Source: an uncultured Legionella sp.
GTDB lineage: Bacteria; Pseudomonadota; Gammaproteobacteria; Legionellales; Legionellaceae
Assembly: GCA_903885895.1 (NCBI GenBank)
Contig: CAISKC010000538.1
Span: 1-13,380, forward strand
Length of the DNA: 13,380 nt
Direction: 5' to 3'
Position numbers and translations under genes: made by a program
Part shown: positions 1 through 7,156 of the stretch, piece by piece
Layout: each line of letters starts with the position of its first letter
Position numbering within the stretch: the first letter of the stretch is position 1
Notes under the pieces: model-generated
Told to the model about the DNA's origin: nothing
What the model saw: only the letters and a program-made list of their open reading frames with translations
The model's database searches: none

Positions 1-3000
1 GTACTTTTAACCTCAATAAAATAACGGTTCTCTCCATCAACAGCAATGATTATGTCAACAGGGCTTTCATGAACGTTTGCTTCATTTCGGTTTTTATTGA
101 ACCAAATTAAATCTATATTCATACCATTTTTAACAAACCGGGTACTTGATACTGTAATTGTTTCACTAGAGTCAGAGCCAATATGCATTGGGACGTCTAA
201 TTCTTGAGGATTAACTTGCAGTTGTTCTCGAAGTAAATGTTTAATTTTAAGAAAAACGCACGCTTCTCCTGTATCACCAATTTTTTTATTTCTCTCTTCA
301 GTCGCTGCAACAGTTTCTTCATCCTCGTCTTCTTCGGGATCATGAGAACTAGTAGTTTCTTTTTTCTGTGAACCTGGTGTTAAAGAAGGTCTATTACCCA
401 AAGGCGCCAGCTGGCTTTCCTTTTTACTATGAACCGGCTCCATAGTAACGGGGGAATTTGCTGGATCGAAAAATAATGCGACTCCGACCCGGGTAAGCGC
501 TGGGGTCACAAAAGTTTGCGAGCTTATTTCTTTTCTAGTAGCCTCTGGAGAAGCTAGCTTTGTTGAGCTTTCTTTTGATGAGTTATTAGGAAGCGGTACA
601 TGATTAGCCTGTCCAGGATCGGAATCTATTAAAGTCGCAGATTTTTTTCCAGTATCTGTTGCAGCTGGCTGCTGCTGTACTTCCTCCATCATGTTAGCTA
701 CATGATAAGCCAGCATTTCATTATATTTACTTTTTAATTCACTTGGTATTGCATGCACTTTTTTTTGAAGAAGGTCATTGTTTTTATCTATCGTTGAAAA
801 AGCAGTAAGTATTGTTTTAAATTCGCGTCTTGTGCTCTCAGAAGTAAAGAATTTTTTACCTAATTCTGCTGCTACGACTGTTTGAACTCTTCCTGTAACA
901 TATAGATATGGTCGTTTTATCCTAACATCTGCTTGATGTTTAGCATTTTCGAAATAAAAGGCCTCGCAATAAATAAACTCCAACCCCTTGAGCTCATCAA
1001 ATACTCTTTTATGAAGAGTTTTAGTATCTTGATTAAACTCTTGAAACTCCTTTAAAATTAGAAAAGGTAGGAAATCTAAAATAAAGGATTTTAATCTTTT
1101 GATTTTTTCAATTTTACTCTCATCTAAAGAAATTTCAGGCGTAAAATTGTCGTCTTCGGAGTGGCAGGGTATTCTAAGAATACTGCCTAACTTTTTGAGT
1201 TCATGGCTTTCTAATCCAGCGTGATGCAACCAATGACCTCTTTGGGGGATAGCGCTTATTGATAATTCATCAAATATTTTTAATTCTTCGACAAATACAA
1301 AAGTCTTTTTTTGTGATAGTAACGTGTTCTGTTGTTTCCAAGGCTGAATGATACTCACATCCTCCTTCGCCAAATCTATTTGAATAATTAAATGATAAAT
1401 TGCACGCAAACGTAAAAAATAATTTTGGTCGAGCGCTCTAAGACCTCTATTTTGATTAAGAGAAGTCAGTAAACTCAAGCCTTGTTGTAAAGAAATAAAG
1501 CGCTTAAACCCCAAAAAATCGGCAGTTGCTGAGGTCAAAGGTATGGGTATCTCCGCTAAATCGATGGGAAGATCTTGCGGATCAAAACAATCTAACAATT
1601 GAGGGAGATAAAATAAATCTTTGGAATGTTGGGGTTCAGGCTTTCCGTATACGCTAATAGGAATATATTGTCGGAAATAATAACTGAGAAAATGCTCACG
1701 AATTTCTATAGATTTTCCGCCACTTCTCCTAATTGTAGGTTTTTGTGTAATGAACCATTGTTGTTCATTTAAAGCTTGATACAACAGGTTCAACGTCGAT
1801 GGATTTGTATTCAGAAATAAAAATGGGAATGACAGAAAATTTTCAAATAGAATATTTTTCAGCAATTCGCCCACTTTTTTCTTGCCCGCTTTCGCGCTGG
1901 CAGGAATATCATCCTCAGAAGTATGTCCAATAATATCTTGCGCGTATTTTTCAAAATGATGGCAAAAAACGGGTAGATAATACGTAAAATATTTGTAAAT
2001 TGTCTCGTATTCACTATGTTCCACCGTTAATTTGGCAGAGGTCATTATCCCAAAACAAGCTAAAAAATCGCGCCAATTAGCATGATTATCGGGTCTAATG
2101 CCATAATTATCTGCTAATTGAAACTCAGGGCAAATATTCACATCGTTGGTTGTTAAAGGGAAAAAGCAATTTTTAAGTTCACGTAATTGGCGATCTTGTG
2201 TGATAACTTTAAATCTAGAAAAAGCCACATCTCCCGATCCTTTACGTAATAGAGGTAAAATACTTGGATCAACAGCAGCAGCTTGATATAAAAAATGCAA
2301 GATTTCTACGGAATTATGCTCATTGATCTGATTGTCTCTAACCATTTTAGCCAAATGTTTACAGATCAGCATTTCTAAGGTCAGAGGGTCAATGGCTGAA
2401 GACAACAACGTGCCGATATCTTCTTGATATTGTTCAGTGGCAATAATATCTAAGCCAAAAATAGTTAGGTCCCAACCCTGCAAGCCATGCTGAGGCGGCA
2501 TAAAACTTTCTGCGGGAGTACAAAGCACCCCGTTGGTATTCAGTAGTATTTTTTTTATCCAAAAACTACGGCTATGTAGACTACGGAGGATAAAATGAAC
2601 GATGCGAGATCGGACCATCTTATGAGAACTTTCAACTACTTTTTCCATATAGCGTGATATATTATCTGACAAATTCTGTTCCGCATATTCTTTTGCAAAT
2701 TGAATCAATCGATGACGGTCACTCAAATCATATGCAACAATCCGCGATCGCTCCTGGATAATGAGCTGTTCATCGACTAATCGCTCGTCAATTTCTTCAA
2801 AAAAGCCTGTCGTATCAATAACGCATTCGCTTAAGCACAACAGGTCATAATTTTTGGATAAAATAAACGCTACCTCTGTAAATCCCTGCTTAAAACCACG
2901 ATAATATGCACTGAGTAAATCCGTCGCCAAAGAACTTTGTTCTTCCTCTTGAATCTCTTTTCTTTTTAGCTGAGGAAAAATGTCTGCAACATCTTGATTG

Positions 3001-4148
3001 TTGAGTAATTGCAAGACATCTTTTTTGTAAAATGGGTTTTGTGCCAATTTTGCAAACCATTTAAATTGCTCAATAGCTATTTTTTCTAACAAAAAATTAT
3101 TGCGTTCATCATTTAACAGCATGCTTCGATCTTGATTCAAAGTAAATTTAGCGTTAATCAGAAAAGATAAATGACACTGTACTGCTGTAGGTAAGTGGCA
3201 AAATAGACGCCCACCTGTAAAAGGTATAAAACTGTAAATATCCCCATGCTTTGCCACCGGAACTGCAAAACTAATTTTCATAAATTTAGCAGATTTCATT
3301 TTGGCAGATAAATTTAAACCTTGCATCATGGCTGTAAGACTATGCTCGATTGCGATGTCTGCATGGTAGGTATGCCACAATGTTTCTGTAACACTTATTG
3401 GATTTATTTGGTCTATCTTAATTAGTTCTTTTGAATCAATGGTGTGTTTGTTTATTGCATACCGCGCACTGCCCTCAACATAAGAAATTGCTTGAATTTT
3501 ATTTAAAAATACCAATATTTCCGATTGTGATACAAGCGTTATTAATTCCGGTCGAATTTTAGTAAGATCAACGTCCTCAAGTATAAGTGTCACTTCGCTT
3601 TCGTGCGCACTGAGTATCCGTTCAGACTCTTCTATCCAAATAGGGATGATTTGCCAAGGAAATCTTGTATTGGGATCCGTTTCGCTTAGAAACTCAGCTT
3701 CTTTTCCACGATGACTTTTAGAAAATCGAAAAAAATAATTGGTTGCTGGTGATAAAATTGAAATTTCTTTTGAAATACCAAAAACCGATTTAAAGCCAAT
3801 CCCTTTATAGCCAATTTTATCTTCTTGATTGGGTTTTGCCGTTACATGAGAATCTATATCACGCGATACATCACAGATTCTTTCTATATCATGTGGCGTA
3901 AAAGGATCGCCATTGTAACTGACAATTAAACTATTGTTTACGATAGTAAAGACTATCGAGGTCGCATTCGCATCCTCAGCATTTTGCAGTAATTCATAAA
4001 TAAAGTTTCTGGGATCATGAAACAATTGGCTCATTTGCTGATTCAATACATTAGCCATCGAGGTGGTATTGTCACCAGGTTGACTACGGCGTTTAAAAAC
4101 ATCTTCAATATGAAGTTTTTCTTCACACTCTCTAGCTGTACTAGACAT
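1..4148 (-). CDS. NO VEIN-like giant protein: sacsin-type HATPase plus NOV_C (DUF3883) domain, 3' end outside the window
   Basis: Reading the minus strand from ATG at 4148, I find no stop for 1382 codons, and the frame leaves the window at base 1. Residues about 30-125 form a GHKL ATP-binding fold: the N-box ELLQNAEDANA (E52, N56, D59), an NGDPF motif at 79-83, and the glycine-rich lid IGYKGIGFKS at 112-121. This is the pattern of sacsin and plant NO VEIN proteins. Residues about 200-1150 match nothing I recognise. Residues about 1153-1287 are Ser/Pro/Lys/Glu-rich, with an acidic EEDEDEE stretch, and look disordered. The visible C-terminus begins with KKIGDTGEA, then WFNKNRNEANVHESPVDI and YFIEVKS, which is the NOV_C/DUF3883 pattern with the PD-(D/E)xK-like D...ExK residues. 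AGGGA lies 9 bases before the ATG. Bacterial proteins with this ATPase-nuclease pairing often sit in defence or accessory loci, so a defence role is plausible but not shown. Domain calls are firm; function is unknown. Confidence 0.85.
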   Translation of the reverse strand, partial: MSSTARECEEKLHIEDVFKRRSQPGDNTTSMANVLNQQMSQLFHDPRNFIYELLQNAEDANATSIVFTIVNNSLIVSYNGDPFTPHDIERICDVSRDIDSHVTAKPNQEDKIGYKGIGFKSVFGISKEISILSPATNYFFRFSKSHRGKEAEFLSETDPNTRFPWQIIPIWIEESERILSAHESEVTLILEDVDLTKIRPELITLVSQSEILVFLNKIQAISYVEGSARYAINKHTIDSKELIKIDQINPISVTETLWHTYHADIAIEHSLTAMMQGLNLSAKMKSAKFMKISFAVPVAKHGDIYSFIPFTGGRLFCHLPTAVQCHLSFLINAKFTLNQDRSMLLNDERNNFLLEKIAIEQFKWFAKLAQNPFYKKDVLQLLNNQDVADIFPQLKRKEIQEEEQSSLATDLLSAYYRGFKQGFTEVAFILSKNYDLLCLSECVIDTTGFFEEIDERLVDEQLIIQERSRIVAYDLSDRHRLIQFAKEYAEQNLSDNISRYMEKVVESSHKMVRSRIVHFILRSLHSRSFWIKKILLNTNGVLCTPAESFMPPQHGLQGWDLTIFGLDIIATEQYQEDIGTLLSSAIDPLTLEMLICKHLAKMVRDNQINEHNSVEILHFLYQAAAVDPSILPLLRKGSGDVAFSRFKVITQDRQLRELKNCFFPLTTNDVNICPEFQLADNYGIRPDNHANWRDFLACFGIMTSAKLTVEHSEYETIYKYFTYYLPVFCHHFEKYAQDIIGHTSEDDIPASAKAGKKKVGELLKNILFENFLSFPFLFLNTNPSTLNLLYQALNEQQWFITQKPTIRRSGGKSIEIREHFLSYYFRQYIPISVYGKPEPQHSKDLFYLPQLLDCFDPQDLPIDLAEIPIPLTSATADFLGFKRFISLQQGLSLLTSLNQNRGLRALDQNYFLRLRAIYHLIIQIDLAKEDVSIIQPWKQQNTLLSQKKTFVFVEELKIFDELSISAIPQRGHWLHHAGLESHELKKLGSILRIPCHSEDDNFTPEISLDESKIEKIKRLKSFILDFLPFLILKEFQEFNQDTKTLHKRVFDELKGLEFIYCEAFYFENAKHQADVRIKRPYLYVTGRVQTVVAAELGKKFFTSESTRREFKTILTAFSTIDKNNDLLQKKVHAIPSELKSKYNEMLAYHVANMMEEVQQQPAATDTGKKSATLIDSDPGQANHVPLPNNSSKESSTKLASPEATRKEISSQTFVTPALTRVGVALFFDPANSPVTMEPVHSKKESQLAPLGNRPSLTPGSQKKETTSSHDPEEDEDEETVAATEERNKKIGDTGEACVFLKIKHLLREQLQVNPQELDVPMHIGSDSSETITVSSTRFVKNGMNIDLIWFNKNRNEANVHESPVDIIIAVDGENRYFIEVKS

Positions 4149-4157
4149 ATAATCTGG

Positions 4158-4162
4158 TCCCT
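4158..4162 (-). promoter_or_regulatory. Ribosome binding site of the NO VEIN-like gene
   Basis: On the minus strand AGGGA is followed by nine bases and then ATG at 4148. The good spacing fixes the start of the large gene, and the start leaves the ATPase N-box at residue 52, close to the N-terminus as usual. The rest of the 195-base gap (4149-4343) shows no convincing promoter or terminator. Confidence 0.6.
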
Positions 4163-4343
4163 AATTTTTTCGCTATTGAAAATGCTGCAATTAATTTCAT
4201 TTTTATGGGTACAGAATCATTTAAACGCTTGAGGGCCATAATACTATACGTAATGAACTATCACAGCTGTGTTCGCGTAGATTCAATAACACGATGTAAT
4301 GCAACAGCATCATACGTTCTAAAGTGGGGAAAGAAAACCTATG

Positions 4344-5768
4344 TTACAAATCCCAAGCTGTGATTTCTTCTATTTTTGCTGCGACTCTGATTTGGAGTAT
4401 GCGGTCGTGTTGAGCGAAGGTTTTGGCTAATTTTAATTTTCGTATGGCTTCACGATGTTCGCCTTGGAGCAGATGACATTCGGCTAGCGTGAAATAGGCA
4501 TACCCTAAGGTGTGATTGGCGGCTTGTGCTTGGGCTAATTGAGTACAGATTTGGAGATCGTATTTATAGGTTCGTCTGCCAGTCAATAATATCGCAGCTG
4601 CTTTTTTTGCTTGCTTAGCTTGCAATAAAGCTGTGCCATACTCAAGAGTGATGGGATAGTTATCCGGAAAATTAGCATAGAGGCCTTGCAAAATATCCAC
4701 TGCTGCTTGAGGCTCTGAGAGTCCTTCATAAATTTTTGCCATGGCAATAGCGTAATATAAATTATTGGGTGTCTGTGTCCACAATGGTTTGAGTAGAGGC
4801 ATAGCTTGGGCATATTGATTGAGAGACATATATTGCAGTGCTGAGCCATAACGACAGGCTGAGTCGGATGTTTTTTGTACACATTGATAACGGTAGTATT
4901 CTAATAAACGTTTGGGATCATCGTTCACTGCATTACGAATGAGCTCTTTGGCTAAGCGATAATCGGTCTGGTCGGTGGTTATTTTTTTGGTGACGGGTGG
5001 ACAACGATTTTCGGCTTCAGCAATACGCTCTTCATCCAAGGGGTGAGTGCGTAATAGGGCCGGCATATTATCTGTATAATGATATTGCGAAGCTTTTTGC
5101 ATTTTTTTAAAAAAATCAGCCATACCATGTGGATCAAAACCTGCTTTTTTTAACATATCAATGCCAATACGATCCGCCTCATGTTCATTGGAACGTACGA
5201 AATTGATACTGTCTTGCGCGAATCCAGATAATGCGCCGTACAAAGCACCTGTGGATAATGCGGGATTGATGATACCCAGCGCCAGACTAGCTAAAAGGGT
5301 TGCTAGCATAGGAACACGCATTTGTTTTTGATGTTCAAGCATGCGATATAAATGATGTTGGCGCACGTGGGCCATTTCATGCGCCATGACGCCGGCCAGT
5401 TCTGACTCGGTCCCTGATTCTAATACGAGCTGAGTATTGATGCCAATATGACCGCCAGGCCCCGCAAACGCATTGATTTCATTCGATTTAACAATAAAAA
5501 AATCGGGTGGAGTAAGTTGGGAAAACTCTGCTAATTGTTTGCCTACATGGTTGATATAATCATGCGCTAGGGGATCGCGTAATATGGCATTTGAATGATT
5601 GATTTCCTGAACAAACTCTTTTTCGAGTTGATCGAGCTCTTCATTGGTATAGGCAGAGAACGCTTGGATACTCGTGGAGAATAGCAATAATATGCTTAAA
5701 CACCATGCTGACATGTGGGTTTTCGTTATATTAGATAAGAGGTTAACGCATGTTTTTTTTGCGAGCAT
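4344..5768 (-). CDS. bepA: BepA-like periplasmic M48 zinc metalloprotease/chaperone with TPR repeats
   Basis: BepA (YfgC) acts in the periplasm, where it promotes assembly of the LPS translocon protein LptD at the BAM complex and degrades stalled forms. The sequence has the zinc motif HEMAH (codons at about 5367-5381), the downstream NEHEADRIG motif carrying the third ligand, and THPLDEERI, which contains the histidine that gates the BepA active site. The C-terminal 200 residues are helical and TPR-like, as in E. coli BepA (487 residues). The start is uncertain. The frame is open to ATG 5930 (528 codons), but that extension crosses an inverted repeat and the ribD promoter. ATG 5768 gives 474 residues: a KK-containing n-region, the hydrophobic stretch WCLSILLLFSTSIQA, and cleavage near AFSA. 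ATG 5714 gives 456 residues with an uncharged n-region. None of these starts has a clear Shine-Dalgarno. Identity is confident; the start is not. Confidence 0.9.
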   Translation of the reverse strand: MLAKKTCVNLLSNITKTHMSAWCLSILLLFSTSIQAFSAYTNEELDQLEKEFVQEINHSNAILRDPLAHDYINHVGKQLAEFSQLTPPDFFIVKSNEINAFAGPGGHIGINTQLVLESGTESELAGVMAHEMAHVRQHHLYRMLEHQKQMRVPMLATLLASLALGIINPALSTGALYGALSGFAQDSINFVRSNEHEADRIGIDMLKKAGFDPHGMADFFKKMQKASQYHYTDNMPALLRTHPLDEERIAEAENRCPPVTKKITTDQTDYRLAKELIRNAVNDDPKRLLEYYRYQCVQKTSDSACRYGSALQYMSLNQYAQAMPLLKPLWTQTPNNLYYAIAMAKIYEGLSEPQAAVDILQGLYANFPDNYPITLEYGTALLQAKQAKKAAAILLTGRRTYKYDLQICTQLAQAQAANHTLGYAYFTLAECHLLQGEHREAIRKLKLAKTFAQHDRILQIRVAAKIEEITAWDL

Positions 5769-5844
5769 AGTGATGAAATTCGGGTCTGCTTTTAATTGAA
5801 GGCCCATTCTTGCTTGCTTCGTTAACGCTCGCAAAGATGCGTTA
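5744..5844. repeat. Imperfect inverted-repeat element in the 5' part of the bepA frame
   Basis: TAACGCATG followed by eight T and GCGAGC at 5744-5766 is mirrored by GCTCGCAAAGATGCGTTA at 5827-5844. The reverse complement of the second arm matches the first at 17 of 18 bases, apart from a 5-base length difference in the T run. The spacer is 60 bases. The arms lie in the part of the bepA open frame that has no counterpart in known BepA proteins, which suggests an inserted small repeat (MITE- or REP-like) rather than coding sequence. No second copy occurs in the window. Confidence 0.5.
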
Positions 5845-5897
5845 GGCACCAATTTTATAAAAATAGGCACAGTCCAGGACTGGTATTTTTTAATGAA

Positions 5898-5926
5898 TTG
5901 TAGTGAATCACTACATTTGTTATAAT
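5898..5926 (+). promoter_or_regulatory. Candidate sigma-70 promoter of ribD
   Basis: A perfect -10 box TATAAT (5921-5926) stands 17 bases after a weak -35 TTGTAG (5898-5903). Transcription would begin near 5933, about 20 bases before the ribD ATG, with GGGTGA at 5942-5947 as the ribosome binding site. The promoter lies inside the longest possible bepA frame on the other strand, which argues that bepA starts further in. Confidence 0.55.
5899..5915. promoter_or_regulatory. 17-bp perfect palindrome, candidate operator over the ribD promoter
   Basis: TGTAGTGAATCACTACA has two 8-base arms around a central A. It overlaps the proposed -35 box and fills most of the spacer, where a bound repressor would block polymerase. 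I do not recognise it as the site of a known regulator. Confidence 0.45.
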
Positions 5927-5953
5927 TCATGGTCGTTTCATGGGTGATTTTCT

Positions 5954-7006
5954 ATGCACAAAGAGTATTTACTGTCTGCTTTAGAGCAAGCCAAGCTTGG
6001 TAGAGGGGTTTGTTCGCCTAATCCAAGTGTGGGTGCCGTTGCTGTTCAGCATGGCCAGATCATTGCAGAAGCTTGGCATCCAGGCGCTGGGTTGCCGCAT
6101 GCTGAGCAAATACTTTTGACGCGCATACCTCCCTCTTATGAAGATGTGACATTGTATGTCACCTTGGAGCCTTGTAACCATTGGGGGCGTACCCCACCGT
6201 GTGTTGATGCCATTATTGCGCATAAGATCAAGCGCGTCGTATATGCTTATGCTGATCCAAATCCTATCGTTTCTGTTAATGATTCGCCCAAAATATTAGC
6301 AGAGCATGGCATTGAAGTGATCCATTATCCGTTGCCAGAAATCGATCGTTTTTATCAAAGCTATCATTATTGGCTACATAGTCGCAAGCCATGGGTGACG
6401 GTTAAAATTGCTCAAACTTTAGATGGGCATATTGCCGGATTGCAAGGGGCAAGAACGCCTATATCTAACTCTGTGTGCGCCGATTTTACCCATCAAAAAC
6501 GCAAGGACAGCGATATTATTTTAACCACTTCGCGTACCATTTTGCAAGATAATCCCCAATTAACTGTACGATTGCCTGGTCAGAAAGTGGTCGCCAAACC
6601 ACTTGCTGTCTTAGATACGTATTTAAATTTACAGCATGAGGTTCATGCATTACAAATGGCAAAACAGGGGATGATTTATTATGATGGTGCATACCCACTT
6701 GCTTATCAGCATGCAGGCTGTGCTTATTATCCTATGCCAGTTCAGGATGGGCTGCTAGATTTGGCCGCTGTGATCAGTCATGTGGGTAGCTTGGGATATC
6801 ATGATCTATGGGTTGAAGCTGGGAGCCAATTATTTACTGCGTTGCATCAGGCAGGTTTGGTGAATCGAACTCATATTTATATTGCCCCAAAGCTTTTGGG
6901 TAAAACAGGACTCCCTTTATATGCAAATATGGAATCATTTGCATCAGCACAAGCAGTATCTTGGCAAATCATGGATGATAACGTCATGTTAACAATTGAT
7001 TGGTAG
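5954..7006 (+). CDS. ribD: Bifunctional riboflavin deaminase/reductase RibD
   Basis: RibD carries out two cytosolic steps of riboflavin synthesis: deamination of the pyrimidine product of GTP cyclohydrolase II, then NADPH-dependent reduction of its ribose. Residues 1-145 are a cytidine-deaminase fold with the zinc site HAE (49-51) and EPCNHWGRTPPC (72-83; C74 and C83). Residues about 146-350 are the reductase domain: WVTVKIAQTLDG, SDIILTTSRTILQDNPQLTVR, and VEAGSQLFTALHQAGLV with IAPKLLG near the end. The length of 350 is close to E. coli RibD (367). Two usually conserved spots are altered: PISN replaces the WITG/WITS motif, and VSVND replaces VAGKG after DPNP. GGGTGA precedes the ATG by six bases. 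It is divergent from bepA and upstream of ribBA with a 150-base gap; no nrdR or ribE is adjacent. Confidence 0.95.
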   Translation: MHKEYLLSALEQAKLGRGVCSPNPSVGAVAVQHGQIIAEAWHPGAGLPHAEQILLTRIPPSYEDVTLYVTLEPCNHWGRTPPCVDAIIAHKIKRVVYAYADPNPIVSVNDSPKILAEHGIEVIHYPLPEIDRFYQSYHYWLHSRKPWVTVKIAQTLDGHIAGLQGARTPISNSVCADFTHQKRKDSDIILTTSRTILQDNPQLTVRLPGQKVVAKPLAVLDTYLNLQHEVHALQMAKQGMIYYDGAYPLAYQHAGCAYYPMPVQDGLLDLAAVISHVGSLGYHDLWVEAGSQLFTALHQAGLVNRTHIYIAPKLLGKTGLPLYANMESFASAQAVSWQIMDDNVMLTIDW

Positions 7007-7060
7007 GGCGTGTTGAAAATTCTACTGTCTTGGCTAAAATGGCGAATTGTCAACACGTCT
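7006..7060. mobile_element. MITE-like 55-bp inverted-repeat element at the ribD stop codon
   Basis: Arms CGTGTTGAAAATTC (7009-7022) and GAATTGTCAACACG (7044-7057) pair at 13 of 14 positions around a 21-base spacer. The outer ends GGGCGTGTTGA and AGACGTGTTGA (the latter read on the opposite strand) match at 9 of 11. TA flanks both sides (7004-7005 and 7061-7062), as expected for a TA target duplication. The left TA plus the first G forms the TAG stop of ribD, and removing the element would restore TAG at the same place. There is no T run, so it is not a typical intrinsic terminator. A tiny non-autonomous element or IS remnant is the best reading. Confidence 0.5.
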
Positions 7061-7092
7061 TAGAAATGAAATGGTTACCGGTGGTTTTGCAG

Positions 7093-7114
7093 ACTGTGAT
7101 ATTCTCTACACAGT
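7093..7114. promoter_or_regulatory. Small inverted repeat upstream of ribBA
   Basis: ACTGTG (7093-7098) and CACAGT (7109-7114) are exact inverted copies around ten bases, about 43 bases before the ribBA start. It could be a regulator site or a leader hairpin. The 7061-7156 stretch shows no FMN riboswitch core and no strong promoter hexamers. Confidence 0.25.
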
Positions 7115-7156
7115 TTGAATCGTTACTTATTTAAAGAAAATTTGTAAGGTTAAGAT

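Noticed and set aside
4017..4232. 71-codon plus-strand open frame across the start of the NO VEIN-like gene
   Set aside because: It is antisense to the ATPase N-box codons, has no ribosome binding site and no recognisable protein features.
4262..4271. Palindrome CACAGCTGTG in the gap between bepA and the large gene
   Set aside because: Ten bases is short, it is not placed over a promoter I can see, and it lacks a T run; it could arise by chance.
5870..5890. CAGTCCAGGACTG followed by a T run, resembling a terminator
   Set aside because: The stem is only five pairs with a three-base loop, and no plus-strand transcript is expected to end there.
7061..7156. Possible FMN riboswitch ahead of ribBA
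   Set aside because: None of the conserved FMN aptamer segments is visible, and the stretch is too short for the full aptamer and an expression platform.
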